Source: Nitrobacter hamburgensis X14 (GTDB lineage Bacteria; Pseudomonadota; Alphaproteobacteria; Rhizobiales; Xanthobacteraceae). From it: a stretch of DNA of 64,000 bases. The DNA is taken from NCBI RefSeq assembly GCF_000013885.1, contig NC_007964.1, forward strand, positions 1,908,001 to 1,972,000, given 5' to 3'. The notes beneath the pieces are model-generated. The model saw nothing but the letters and a program-made list of their open reading frames with translations, was not told the DNA's origin and did no database searches. The translations under genes were made by a program, and so were the position numbers. Positions 41,824-51,508 of the stretch are shown here, piece after piece (the stretch's first letter is position 1; every line of letters starts with the position of its first letter).

Positions 41824-42846
41824 ATGGCCGCATCCAAAAAAAGCGTCGCGCAGGCAGCAGACAATAGCTCGAAAAACCCGTCCCCCCCCGCGTTCACGCG
41901 TGAACAGGACCTTCACGCGCTACGCGACATGTTGCTGATCCGCCGTTTCGAGGAAAAGGCCGGCCAGCTTTACGGAATGGGTGCGATCGGCGGCTTCTGT
42001 CATCTCTACATCGGCCAGGAAGCGATCGTGGTCGGGATGCAGATGGCGATCGGGGAGGGCGATCAGGTCATAACCGGCTACCGCGATCATGGTCACATGC
42101 TGGCCTGCGGCATGGACGCCAGGGGCGTGATGGCCGAACTGACCGGGCGGCGCGGCGGCTATTCCAAGGGCAAGGGCGGCTCCATGCACATGTTCAGCAA
42201 GGAGAAGAACTTCTACGGCGGTCATGGTATCGTCGGCGCGCAGGTGTCGCTCGGAACGGGCCTCGCCTTCGCCAACCGCTATCGCGGCAACGATCGCGTT
42301 AGCCTCGCTTACTTTGGAGACGGCGCCGCCAATCAGGGCCAGGTCTACGAGAGCTTCAACATGGCGGAGCTGTGGAAGCTTCCGGTGGTCTACATCATCG
42401 AGAACAATCGCTATGCCATGGGCACGTCGGTGACGCGCTCGTCGGCGCAGACGGATTTCTCCAGGCGCGGCGCGTCCTTCAACATTCCCGGCGAGCAGAT
42501 CGACGGCATGGACGTCCGCGCCGTGAAGGCAGCCGGCGACAAGGCGGTGAAGTGGTGCCGCGACGGCAACGGCCCCTATATCCTGGAGATGCAGACCTAC
42601 CGCTATCGCGGCCACTCGATGTCCGATCCGGCGAAGTACCGCACGCGCGAGGAGGTCGACAGGGTCCGGCACGATCAGGATCCGATCGAACAGGTCCGCA
42701 ACCGGCTGCTGGCGGCCAAGGTCTCCGAGGACGATCTGAAGAAGATCGACGCCGAAGTGCGCGAGATCGTCAACGCAGCGGCGGACTTCGCGCAAAACGA
42801 TCCCGAGCCCGACGTGTCCGAGCTTTACACCGACGTTTACCGCTGA
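41824..42846 (+). CDS. pdhA: Pyruvate dehydrogenase E1 component, alpha subunit
   Basis: A 340-residue subunit that with E1-beta decarboxylates pyruvate on thiamine diphosphate. The ThDP motif GDGAANQGQVYESFNMAELW (about residues 161-180) with downstream NN in IIENNRYAMGTS is present. The phosphorylation-loop region TYRYRGHSMSDPAKYRT is typical of heterotetrameric E1. Start ATG 41824. It is the first gene of pdhA-pdhB-pdhC-lpd; pdhB follows after 27 bp. Confidence 0.97.
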   Translation: MAASKKSVAQAADNSSKNPSPPAFTREQDLHALRDMLLIRRFEEKAGQLYGMGAIGGFCHLYIGQEAIVVGMQMAIGEGDQVITGYRDHGHMLACGMDARGVMAELTGRRGGYSKGKGGSMHMFSKEKNFYGGHGIVGAQVSLGTGLAFANRYRGNDRVSLAYFGDGAANQGQVYESFNMAELWKLPVVYIIENNRYAMGTSVTRSSAQTDFSRRGASFNIPGEQIDGMDVRAVKAAGDKAVKWCRDGNGPYILEMQTYRYRGHSMSDPAKYRTREEVDRVRHDQDPIEQVRNRLLAAKVSEDDLKKIDAEVREIVNAAADFAQNDPEPDVSELYTDVYR

Positions 42847-42873
42847 GCGCGCAAGCCTTTTTTCGGAGCGATT

Positions 42874-44298
<1,425 letters not shown>

Positions 44299-44311
44299 GC
44301 GGGGTCTAGTC

Positions 44312-45676
44312 ATGCCGATCAATATCCTGATGCCCGCGCTGTCGCCGACGATGGAAAAGGGCAACCTCGCCAAGTGGCTCAAGAAGGAGGGCGACAAGGT
44401 CAAGTCCGGCGACGTCATTGCCGAGATCGAGACCGACAAGGCGACCATGGAAGTCGAGGCGGTGGACGAGGGCACCATCGCGAAAATCCTGGTGCCTGAG
44501 GGCACGCAGGATGTGCCGGTCAACGACGTGATCGCGGTGCTCGCCGGGGACGGCGAGGATGTCAGGGCGGCGGCGAGCGGCGGCGGGGCGTCTGCGAAGG
44601 CCGAGGCGAAGGCCGAAGCAAAAACGGAATCCAAGGCGGGAGCGAAAACCGGTAGCGAGGGGGCGATTCGAACCCCGGACGCATCGTCCAGCGCGCCTGC
44701 GCCCAAGCCTGCATCCTCAGGGTCGCCAACGCCGCAGGCCAACGGCCAAGCCCGTGTGTTCTCCTCGCCGCTCGCTAGGCGGCTGGCGAAGGATGCCGGG
44801 ATCGAACTGGCGCGCATCGAGGGCAGCGGCCCGCACGGCCGGGTCGTCGCGCGCGACGTGGAGCAGGCGAAATCCGGCAAGGGCCTCAAGGCGCCCGCCG
44901 CTGCGCCCGCAGGCGCTCCGTCGATCGCGCCGGCGATGTCCGACAAGCAGATCCTGTCGCTGTTTGAAGACGGCTCCTACGAAGTCGTGCCGCATGACAA
45001 CATGCGCCGCACGATCGCGCAGCGCCTGACCGCCTCGATACAGAGCGTGCCGCATTTCTACCTGACGATGGACTGCGATATCGGACGGCTCTTGGCCGCG
45101 CGCGAGGACATCAACGCGTCCGCACCGAAGGACAAAGAGAAGAAGCCGCTCTACAAGCTCTCGGTCAACGACTTCGTCATCAAGGCGATGGCGATCGCGC
45201 TGCAACGCGTTCCGAATGCCAACGTGAGCTGGACCGAGGGCGGCATGCTCAAGCACAGGCATTCCGATATCGGCGTCGCGGTTGCGATGCCGGGCGGGCT
45301 GATCACGCCGATCATCCGCAAGGCCGAAACCAAATCGCTGTCGGCGATCTCCACCGAGATGAAGGATTTCGCCGGGCGGGCGCGTGCGCGAAAACTCAAG
45401 CCAGAGGAGTATCAGGGCGGCACCACGGCGGTCTCTAACCTCGGCATGTACGGCATCAAGGATTTCACCGCGGTCATCAACCCGCCGCACGCCACCATCC
45501 TCGCTGTCGGCGCCAGCGAGGAGCGGGCGGTCGTGCGGGGCGGCAAGATAGAGGCGGCGCACATCATGAGCGTGACGCTGTCCTGCGATCACCGCGCGGT
45601 CGACGGCGCGCTCGGCGCGGAGCTGATCGGCGCGTTCAAGACGCTGATCGAGAACCCTGTGATGATGATGGTGTGA
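44312..45676 (+). CDS. pdhC: Pyruvate dehydrogenase E2, dihydrolipoamide acetyltransferase
   Basis: The 454-residue core enzyme of the complex. Residues 1-80 are a lipoyl domain (ETDKATMEVEA). A flexible Ala/Lys/Glu-rich linker follows (about 88-145). The E1/E3-binding domain is near residues 150-185 (VFSSPLARRLAKDAGIELAR), and the catalytic acyltransferase domain ends with SCDHRAVDGALGAELI. Start is ATG 44312 with lipoyl N-terminus MPINILMPALSPTMEKG. The linker contains GAIRTPD, read from a tRNA-like fragment. Repeats separate it from lpd. Confidence 0.97.
   Translation: MPINILMPALSPTMEKGNLAKWLKKEGDKVKSGDVIAEIETDKATMEVEAVDEGTIAKILVPEGTQDVPVNDVIAVLAGDGEDVRAAASGGGASAKAEAKAEAKTESKAGAKTGSEGAIRTPDASSSAPAPKPASSGSPTPQANGQARVFSSPLARRLAKDAGIELARIEGSGPHGRVVARDVEQAKSGKGLKAPAAAPAGAPSIAPAMSDKQILSLFEDGSYEVVPHDNMRRTIAQRLTASIQSVPHFYLTMDCDIGRLLAAREDINASAPKDKEKKPLYKLSVNDFVIKAMAIALQRVPNANVSWTEGGMLKHRHSDIGVAVAMPGGLITPIIRKAETKSLSAISTEMKDFAGRARARKLKPEEYQGGTTAVSNLGMYGIKDFTAVINPPHATILAVGASEERAVVRGGKIEAAHIMSVTLSCDHRAVDGALGAELIGAFKTLIENPVMMMV
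44650..44690 (-). other. tRNA-like 3'-end fragment inside the E2 linker
   Basis: On the minus strand, CCGGGGTTCGAATCGCCCCC followed by CTCGCTACC looks like the T-arm and acceptor strand of a tRNA gene. In the E2 frame it is read as the peptide EGAIRTPD. The rest of a tRNA (D-arm, anticodon arm) is not present, so it is not a gene. Confidence 0.4.
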
Positions 45677-45693
45677 TGGTGATGGCGAGGACG

Positions 45694-45778
45694 CCGTCAT
45701 TGCGAGCGCAGCGAAGCAATCCAGAGAGATTAAAGAAAGACTGGATAGCTTCGTCGCAGGTGCTCCTCGCAATGACGG
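45694..45778 (+). repeat. Dispersed palindromic repeat, family D
   Basis: CCGTCATTGCGAGC at the left end pairs with GCTCCTCGCAATGACGG at the right (85 bp apart overall) in the pdhC-lpd gap, with inner arms GAAGCAATCCAG / CTGGATAGCTTC. It is a common Bradyrhizobiaceae intergenic palindrome. A second short palindrome (CTCCCACAAGGGGAG region) follows at about 45852-45872. Confidence 0.8.
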
Positions 45779-45894
45779 ACAAGGCCAATTCGGCGTCAGC
45801 CGCGAACCCCGGTGGCCGCCGCGGCGCAAGCGCGCCGCTCGCGCCGCCACCTTCTCCCACAAGGGGAGAGGGAAGCAAGAGAAGCTTCTAGACA

Positions 45895-47328
45895 ATGCCC
45901 GACACCTCCTTCGACATCATCATCATCGGCTCCGGTCCCGGCGGTTATGTCACCGCGATCCGTGCGGCGCAGCTCGGCTTCAAGACGGCAATCATCGAGA
46001 AGCAGTATCTCGGCGGCATCTGCCTCAACTGGGGCTGCATTCCGACCAAGGCGCTGCTGCGCTCGGCGGAAATCTATCACTACATGCAGCACGCCAAGGA
46101 TTACGGCCTGTCGGCGGAGAAGGTGAGCTACGATCCGAAGGCCGTGGTGCAGCGTTCGCGCGGCGTTTCCAAGCGCCTGAACGAGGGCGTCGGTTTCCTG
46201 ATGAAGAAAAACAAGGTCACCGTGATCTGGGGCGAGGCGTCGATCGACGCGCCCGGAAAGGTCACGGTGAAGAAGTCCGATCCGCGCCTCATCACCGAGC
46301 CACCCAAGGGCGCGCTTGGCGAGGGCAGCTATCAGGCCAGCCACATCATCGTCGCCACCGGCGCGCGGCCGCGTGTGCTGCCCGGCCTGGAGCAGGACGG
46401 CAGGCTGGTCTGGACCTATTTCGAGGCGATGGTCGCGCCGAAGATTCCGAAGTCGCTGCTGGTCGTCGGCTCCGGCGCGATCGGCATCGAGTTCGCCTCG
46501 TTCTTCCGCACCATGGGGGCCGAGGTCACCGTGGTCGAGGTGCTGCCGCAGGTCCTTCCCGTCGAAGATGCCGAGATCGCCGCACTTGCCCGCAAGCAGT
46601 TCGAGAAGCAGGGCATCAAGATCATGACCTCTACCAAGGTCACCAAGCTCGACAAGAAGGCCGACAGCGTCGTCGCCACCATCGACGTGGGCGATGGCAA
46701 GCCGGTCGCCGCCGAGTTCGAGCGGGTGATTTCGGCGGTCGGCGTGGTCGGCAATATCGAGAATCTCGGACTGGAGAAGCTTGGCGTGAAAACCGACCGC
46801 GGCTGCATCGTGATCGACGGCTACGGCAGGACCAACGTGCCGGGTATCTACGCGATCGGCGATGTCGCGGGGCCGCCGATGCTGGCGCACAAGGCCGAGC
46901 ATGAGGGGGTGATCTGCATCGAGGCGATCAAGGGTCTGCACCCGCACCCGATGGACAAGATGCTGATTCCCGGCTGCACCTACTGCCACCCTCAAATCGC
47001 GTCCGTCGGCCTCACCGAAGCCAAGGCGAAGGAGGCGGGCAGGGATATCCGCGTCGGCCGCTTTCCGTTCGCCGGCAACGGCAAGGCCATCGCGCTGGGC
47101 GAGGATCAGGGGCTGGTGAAGGTCATCTTCGACAAGACGACCGGGCAGTTGCTCGGCGCGCACATGGTCGGCGCGGAGGTCACCGAACTGATCCAGGGTT
47201 ACGTGGTTGCGATGAACCTGGAGACCACCGAGCAGGAATTGATGCACACCATCTTCCCGCATCCGACACTCTCGGAAATGATGAAGGAAGCGGTGCTCGA
47301 CGCCTACGGGCGCGTGCTCAATATGTAG
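45895..47328 (+). CDS. lpd: Dihydrolipoamide dehydrogenase (E3 of PDH)
   Basis: A 477-residue flavoprotein that reoxidises dihydrolipoamide with NAD+. FAD site IIIIGSGPGGYVTAIRAAQL, redox-active disulfide Cys43-Cys48 in GGICLNWGCIPTK, NAD-binding LLVVGSGAIGIEFASFF near residue 195, and C-terminal active-site His-Glu in FPHPTLSEMM. ATG 45895 (MPDTSFDIIIIGSG). It is the last gene of the pdh cluster although 218 bp of repeats separate it from pdhC, which may lower or decouple its expression. Confidence 0.97.
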   Translation: MPDTSFDIIIIGSGPGGYVTAIRAAQLGFKTAIIEKQYLGGICLNWGCIPTKALLRSAEIYHYMQHAKDYGLSAEKVSYDPKAVVQRSRGVSKRLNEGVGFLMKKNKVTVIWGEASIDAPGKVTVKKSDPRLITEPPKGALGEGSYQASHIIVATGARPRVLPGLEQDGRLVWTYFEAMVAPKIPKSLLVVGSGAIGIEFASFFRTMGAEVTVVEVLPQVLPVEDAEIAALARKQFEKQGIKIMTSTKVTKLDKKADSVVATIDVGDGKPVAAEFERVISAVGVVGNIENLGLEKLGVKTDRGCIVIDGYGRTNVPGIYAIGDVAGPPMLAHKAEHEGVICIEAIKGLHPHPMDKMLIPGCTYCHPQIASVGLTEAKAKEAGRDIRVGRFPFAGNGKAIALGEDQGLVKVIFDKTTGQLLGAHMVGAEVTELIQGYVVAMNLETTEQELMHTIFPHPTLSEMMKEAVLDAYGRVLNM

Positions 47329-47599
47329 GGAGACAAGCGGCGCTGTTTGGCCGAATCGATTATGGGCAACTTTAGCGGGCTCATGCTCCGCGCCGGGGCT
47401 ACCGGGCCAATGGTTGCCCGGCGGTAACCATTGTTGCGAGTGCGCAACACCAATCGAACATTTAACCCTGCGGACAGGTGGCTCTTGCAGACGCCGCTAT
47501 TTAGCCACACCACTTCGTGAACTATTGCCCGTCGGCTCAAGGCTGGCGCTCCTGGTGGCTTGGGACAACCCTCGCTTGGGAGCGGCTCCGGTCAAAAAG

Positions 47600-47970
47600 A
47601 GGCCGCCGGGGAGAACGGGTTCGCGATGGACGTCGAGACGGGCATCAAGAGCAGGCTGCCGAACCGTCATGGAACGGAAGGTCAGGAACGCGCGCGCGAT
47701 CGCGCGCACCTGCCGGGGGCCGCTGTCGGCGGCCCGATCGGGTTGCTCCGGGATGGCGACATGGTCGAAACCGATGCGGTCGCCGGGACTCTTGACGTAA
47801 ATTTGACCGCTGCCGAACGCGCCGAACGCAAGACCAATTGGCAGCTTCGCGCGACCAACCATACATCCGGCGTGCTCTGGAAATATACCCAGCAGATCGG
47901 ACCGGCAGTCAGCGGTGTTTTGACCTATCGGGGCGGGGTGTACGAGAAATTGCGTTATGTGGACGTCTAG
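47600..47970 (+). pseudogene. C-terminal remnant of an IlvD/Edd-family dehydratase
   Basis: The frame ends with about 120 residues typical of the end of sugar-acid or dihydroxy-acid dehydratases: GAAVGGPIGLLRDGDMVETD, an LxVxLTxxExxxRxxxW-like stretch, then NHTSGVLWKYTQQIGPAVSG and YEKLRYVDV. The full family length is about 570-600 residues, so more than three quarters is missing and no N-terminal [Fe-S] cysteines are present. It is therefore a truncated relic (approximate start). It overlaps the start of the next gene by 14 bp. The stretch 47329-47600 shows no other gene. Confidence 0.65.
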
Positions 47971-48778
47971 GAGCGTAGTTCTTGTTGCGTTGGCATTGGG
48001 CGCGGTCTGCGTGAGCGTACCGGCGTTTGCCTTTGACGGGACCGTGGCCGGCCAGTCCGATACCGCGGCGACGGCGCTTCCCGTGGCCTCCGCGCCTCTC
48101 GCCGGTGGCCAGGCGCTGAAGAAGGCGGTGCCTCCGAGCACCTCGCTGACGGCTCTGCAATATGCCGCCGAGGGCGGGCACCCTATTGCCCAGTGGCGGT
48201 TGGGGCGGATGTATGCGAACGGCGACGGCGTTGCCCAGGACGATCTGCGCGCCTTCGAGTACTTCAGCCGCATCGCCAATGCTCATGCCGAGGATAGTCC
48301 TTCGGCGCCGCAGGCCGGGATCGTCGCCAACGCGTTCGTGGCGCTCGGACGCTATTACCTCCAGGGCATCCCGAACTCGAAGATCAAGCGCGACGCCGAG
48401 CGCGCGCGCGAGATGTTCTCCTATGCGGCCTCCTATTTCGGCAATGCCGACGCGCAGTACGATCTGGCGCGGCTTTATCTGAAAGGTGTCGGCGCGCCCC
48501 ACGACGTCAAGTACGGCGCACGCTGGCTTGGCCTTGCGGCGCAGAAAGGCCAGCATGAGGCCCAGGCGATGCTGGGCAAGTTGCTGTTCAGCGGCGACCA
48601 GTTGCCTCGGCAGGCGGCGCGCGGACTGATGTGGCTGACGCTGGCGCGGGATGCGGCCGCGCCGGACGAGACCTGGATCGCCGAAAGCTACAACAAGGCG
48701 ATCGCGAAAGCCTCGGAAGACGACCGCGCGATGGCGCTGCAGATGCTTGAGCACTGGGTGCAGGGGCGGCGGGATTAG
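47957..48778 (+). CDS. exoR: ExoR-like periplasmic Sel1-repeat protein
   Basis: The 273-residue product has a signal peptide (VVLVALALGAVCVSVPAFA), a variable segment and then Sel1-type repeats: LQYAAEGGHPIAQWRLGRMY, NAFVALGRYYLQGIPNSKI, ADAQYDLARLYLKGVGAPHD, KGQHEAQAMLGKLLFSGDQ and ARGLMWLTLA. This architecture and several of these phrases match rhizobial ExoR, the periplasmic inhibitor of the ExoS-ChvI two-component system that controls exopolysaccharide and motility. No exoS/chvI genes are in the window. ATG 47957. Its stop overlaps the family A repeat at 48777. Confidence 0.75.
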   Translation: MWTSRSVVLVALALGAVCVSVPAFAFDGTVAGQSDTAATALPVASAPLAGGQALKKAVPPSTSLTALQYAAEGGHPIAQWRLGRMYANGDGVAQDDLRAFEYFSRIANAHAEDSPSAPQAGIVANAFVALGRYYLQGIPNSKIKRDAERAREMFSYAASYFGNADAQYDLARLYLKGVGAPHDVKYGARWLGLAAQKGQHEAQAMLGKLLFSGDQLPRQAARGLMWLTLARDAAAPDETWIAESYNKAIAKASEDDRAMALQMLEHWVQGRRD

Positions 48779-48882
48779 AGCCTTTCCGCTTCTGATGGAA
48801 TCAGAAGCGAGCCTCTATGTTTTTGTTCGACGTGTTTTCTTCGCGCGAACCGGTCGCTGCTTCGCCTGAAAACGCTATAGAG
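48777..48882 (+). repeat. Dispersed repeat, family A, copy 3
   Basis: Diverged family A copy (hairpin CGCTTCTGAT / ATCAGAAGCG, then TTTTCTTCGCGCGAACCGGT) filling the exoR-xthA gap and beginning inside the exoR stop codon. It may serve as the convergent transcript end. Confidence 0.8.
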
Positions 48883-48896
48883 ACCCATGGGTCCGT

Positions 48897-49697
48897 TCAG
48901 GCCGATCCGGCGCCGTCCAGATCCAGATCGATCCAGACGGGAACGTGATCCGACGCCTTTTCCCAGCCGCGGACATGGCGATCGATACCGACCGCGCTGA
49001 GGCGGTCGCTGGCTTGCGGCGACAGCAGCAGGTGATCGATCCGCAGACCGTTGTTCTTCTGCCAGGCGCCTGCCTGATAATCCCAAAAGGTATAGTCTCC
49101 GGTGGCATCCGAGGCCGCACGCAGCGCATCGGTCAGGCCGAGCCCGAGCAGCGTCTGAAACGCCTCCCGCGTCTGCGGGCGAAACAAGGCATCGTCCACC
49201 CAAGCGGCGGGATTGTAGACGTCGCGCGGCGCGGGGATGACGTTGAAATCGCCAGCGAGAACAAAGGTCTCCTCGCTTTTCAGTCGCTCTTTTGAATATT
49301 CAATAAGTCGCGATATCCACTTGAGCTTATAAGGATATTTCTCGGTATTCGGCGGGTTTCCGTTGGGCAGATAGAGGCAGGCGATCCGGACCACCCCGTG
49401 CTTGAGCGAGACGACGCCTTCAAGGAATCGCGACTGCACATCGCCGTCATCGCCCGCCAATCGCGGCCGGGTTTCGTCGAACGGGAATTTCGACAGCAGC
49501 GCCACGCCGTTGAAGGTCTTCTGGCCGTGCGTCACCACATTGTAGCCGAGCGCCTCGATGGCCTCGCGCGGGAATTGCTCGTCGACGCATTTGATCTCCT
49601 GGAGACAAACGACATCCGGCGCGGTCTCCCCCAACCAGGCCAGAAGGTGATCCAGGCGCTGCCGGACCGAATTGACGTTCCAGGTGGCTATGCGCAT
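48897..49697 (-). CDS. xthA: Exodeoxyribonuclease III / AP endonuclease
   Basis: A 266-residue DNA-repair enzyme of the EEP fold. Signatures: MRIATWNVNSVRQRLDHLLA, CLQEIKC (metal-binding Glu), GVALLSKFP, the LYLPNG segment, AGDFNVIPAPRDVYNP and the catalytic C-terminal SDHVPVW. ATG 49697. It cuts at abasic sites and degrades 3' ends of duplex DNA. It converges with exoR and is separated from erpA by a family E repeat. Confidence 0.95.
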   Translation of the reverse strand: MRIATWNVNSVRQRLDHLLAWLGETAPDVVCLQEIKCVDEQFPREAIEALGYNVVTHGQKTFNGVALLSKFPFDETRPRLAGDDGDVQSRFLEGVVSLKHGVVRIACLYLPNGNPPNTEKYPYKLKWISRLIEYSKERLKSEETFVLAGDFNVIPAPRDVYNPAAWVDDALFRPQTREAFQTLLGLGLTDALRAASDATGDYTFWDYQAGAWQKNNGLRIDHLLLSPQASDRLSAVGIDRHVRGWEKASDHVPVWIDLDLDGAGSA

Positions 49698-49713
49698 GAC
49701 GAGAGTTTCCAGG

Positions 49714-49795
49714 TGTCATTGCCGGACTTGATCCGGCAGTCCATCTCTCAAAAGCTCTTCTGTCGATGGATGCGCGGGTCAAGCCCGCGCATGAT
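49714..49795 (+). repeat. Dispersed repeat, family E, copy 1
   Basis: Two linked palindromes: ATTGCCGGACTTGATCCGGC near the left and TGCGCGGGTCAAGCCCGCGC near the right, joined by a 30-bp spacer with GTCCATC / GATGGAT arms. Copy 2, in the opposite orientation, lies at 63880-63969. Confidence 0.8.
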
Positions 49796-49811
49796 CAAAG
49801 GGAGGTAGAGT

Positions 49812-50144
49812 CTAGATCGAAAAGCTGGTGCCGCAGCCGCAGGAAGCGGTGGCGTTCGGATTGACCACCCGGAACGAGGCCCCGATCAGGTCGTCGACGA
49901 AATCGACTTCGGAACCGCTCAGGAACGGGACCGAGGCGGGATCGACCAGCACTACGGCGGTATCGCGCGCGATCACCAGATCGTCCTCGGCCTTGGCGCG
50001 CTCGATGTCGAACTTGTACTGGAAGCCCGAGCAGCCGCCGCCTTCGACGCTGATCCGTAACATGGCGCCATCGCCCTCGGATTTGAGGATTTCCCCGATC
50101 CGGCGCGCCGCGCGTTCGCTGACGGTTATGTTGGTTTCGGTCAT
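49812..50144 (-). CDS. erpA: A-type iron-sulfur carrier (ErpA/IscA family)
   Basis: A 110-residue Fe-S cluster carrier with the three conserved cysteines Cys38 (GGGCSGF), Cys102 and Cys104 (SCGCGTSF). The central VDPASVPFLSGSEVDFVDDL and NPNATASCGCG motifs are typical. ATG 50144 (MTETNITVSERAARRIGEIL) is preferred over an extension of 12 codons. It is divergent from dgt with a 111-bp spacer. ErpA versus IscA naming cannot be settled by reading. Confidence 0.92.
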   Translation of the reverse strand: MTETNITVSERAARRIGEILKSEGDGAMLRISVEGGGCSGFQYKFDIERAKAEDDLVIARDTAVVLVDPASVPFLSGSEVDFVDDLIGASFRVVNPNATASCGCGTSFSI

Positions 50145-50255
50145 CGTGCGACTCCGTATGCGATGGCGGACATTGTCCAATATTTTGAAATACCCGCAGA
50201 GCCATAGTTAAGTGCGCCGGGCGACGGAATCAAACGATAAGAGGGTCAAAACGCC

Positions 50256-51470
50256 ATGGCAGTCGGAATGGCAGCTCCCCACGCGACCTACGCCAGCGAC
50301 CCCGCCCGCAGCCGCGGCCGCCTGTTCGACGAGCCGCCGAGCAAGACCCGCAGCGCGTTCCGGCGCGACTGCGACCGGGTGATCCATTCGACCGCGTTTC
50401 GGCGGCTGAAACACAAGACGCAGGTATTCGTCTATCACGAAGGCGATCACTACCGGACCCGCCTTACCCATACCCTGGAGGTGGCCCAGATCGCCCGCGC
50501 GCTGGCCCGGCAGCTCGGGCTCGACGAGGACCTGACGGAAGCGCTGGCGTTGGCGCACGATCTCGGCCATCCGCCGTTCGGCCACGCCGGGGAGCGGGCG
50601 CTAGATGCCTGCCTCGATGGCTATGGCGGTTTCGACCACAACGCGCAGACGCTGCGGATCGTGACCCTGCTGGAGCATCGCTATCCGGATTTCGACGGTC
50701 TCAATCTGACCTGGGAAACGCTGGAAGGGGTGGTCAAGCACAACGGCCCGCTGGCCGACCGCGCCTGCAACGCCATCGGGCGCTATCAGCGGCGTGGCAT
50801 CCCGGTCGGCATCGCCGATTTCAACCGGCGTCACGATCTGGAACTATGGAGTTTCGCCTCGCTCGAGGCGCAGGTCGCGGCGATCGCCGACGACATCGCC
50901 TATGATGCCCACGACATCGATGACGGTCTGCGCGCCGGCCTGTTCGCCGTCGACGATCTGAAGGCGATGCCGCTGACCGCGGCGATGATCGCTGATATCG
51001 CGCGCCGCCACCCGCTGCTGGACGACCACCGGCGCGGCGCCGCGCTGGTGCGCGGCTTGATCTCCCACCTGATTACGGCCGTCGTGTCGGAGGCGGAGCG
51101 GCGGCTCGCCGATGCGCGGCCGCAATCGGTCGACGAAGTCCGCCGCCACGGTCAGGCGCTGATTGCCTTTCCGCCCGCCGCCGCCGAGGCGGAAGCCCTG
51201 ATCAAGGCCTTCCTCAAACAACGCATGTATCGTCACCCCCGCGTCATGCGCGTGATGGGCGAGGCCGAAACCATCGTCCGGGACCTGTTCGCGCGCTACC
51301 GCGACGATCCGGCGGCGCTTCCCGCCGAATGGTTGCCGGAGGACGGCGAAAGCCGCGAGCTTGATGCCGAAAGAGCACGCCGGATCGGCAATTTCATCGC
51401 CGGGATGACCGACCGGTTCGCCATCACCGAGCATCGCAGGCTTTTTGACTCGACCCCGGAATTGCGTTAG
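50256..51470 (+). CDS. dgt: dGTP triphosphohydrolase-like protein
   Basis: A 404-residue HD-domain protein of the dGTPase type 2 family. Metal ligands: His72 (LTHTLEV), His101-Asp102 (LAHDLGHPPFGHAGE) and an Asp in IADDIAYDAHDIDDG near residue 212. Substrates are deoxynucleoside triphosphates. The N-terminal DRDRVIHST-like segment appears as DCDRVIHSTAFRRLKHKTQV. ATG 50256. argS follows 38 bp downstream in the same direction, the usual order in this group. Confidence 0.94.
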   Translation: MAVGMAAPHATYASDPARSRGRLFDEPPSKTRSAFRRDCDRVIHSTAFRRLKHKTQVFVYHEGDHYRTRLTHTLEVAQIARALARQLGLDEDLTEALALAHDLGHPPFGHAGERALDACLDGYGGFDHNAQTLRIVTLLEHRYPDFDGLNLTWETLEGVVKHNGPLADRACNAIGRYQRRGIPVGIADFNRRHDLELWSFASLEAQVAAIADDIAYDAHDIDDGLRAGLFAVDDLKAMPLTAAMIADIARRHPLLDDHRRGAALVRGLISHLITAVVSEAERRLADARPQSVDEVRRHGQALIAFPPAAAEAEALIKAFLKQRMYRHPRVMRVMGEAETIVRDLFARYRDDPAALPAEWLPEDGESRELDAERARRIGNFIAGMTDRFAITEHRRLFDSTPELR

Positions 51471-51508
51471 GCGGCGCGTGACCCGGCCAACTCAAAATCT
51501 CAGGCATC

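Noticed and set aside
44650..44690. A tRNA gene on the minus strand within pdhC
   Set aside because: Only a T-arm and acceptor-like strand is present; no D-arm or anticodon arm can be folded, and the frame of pdhC continues through it.
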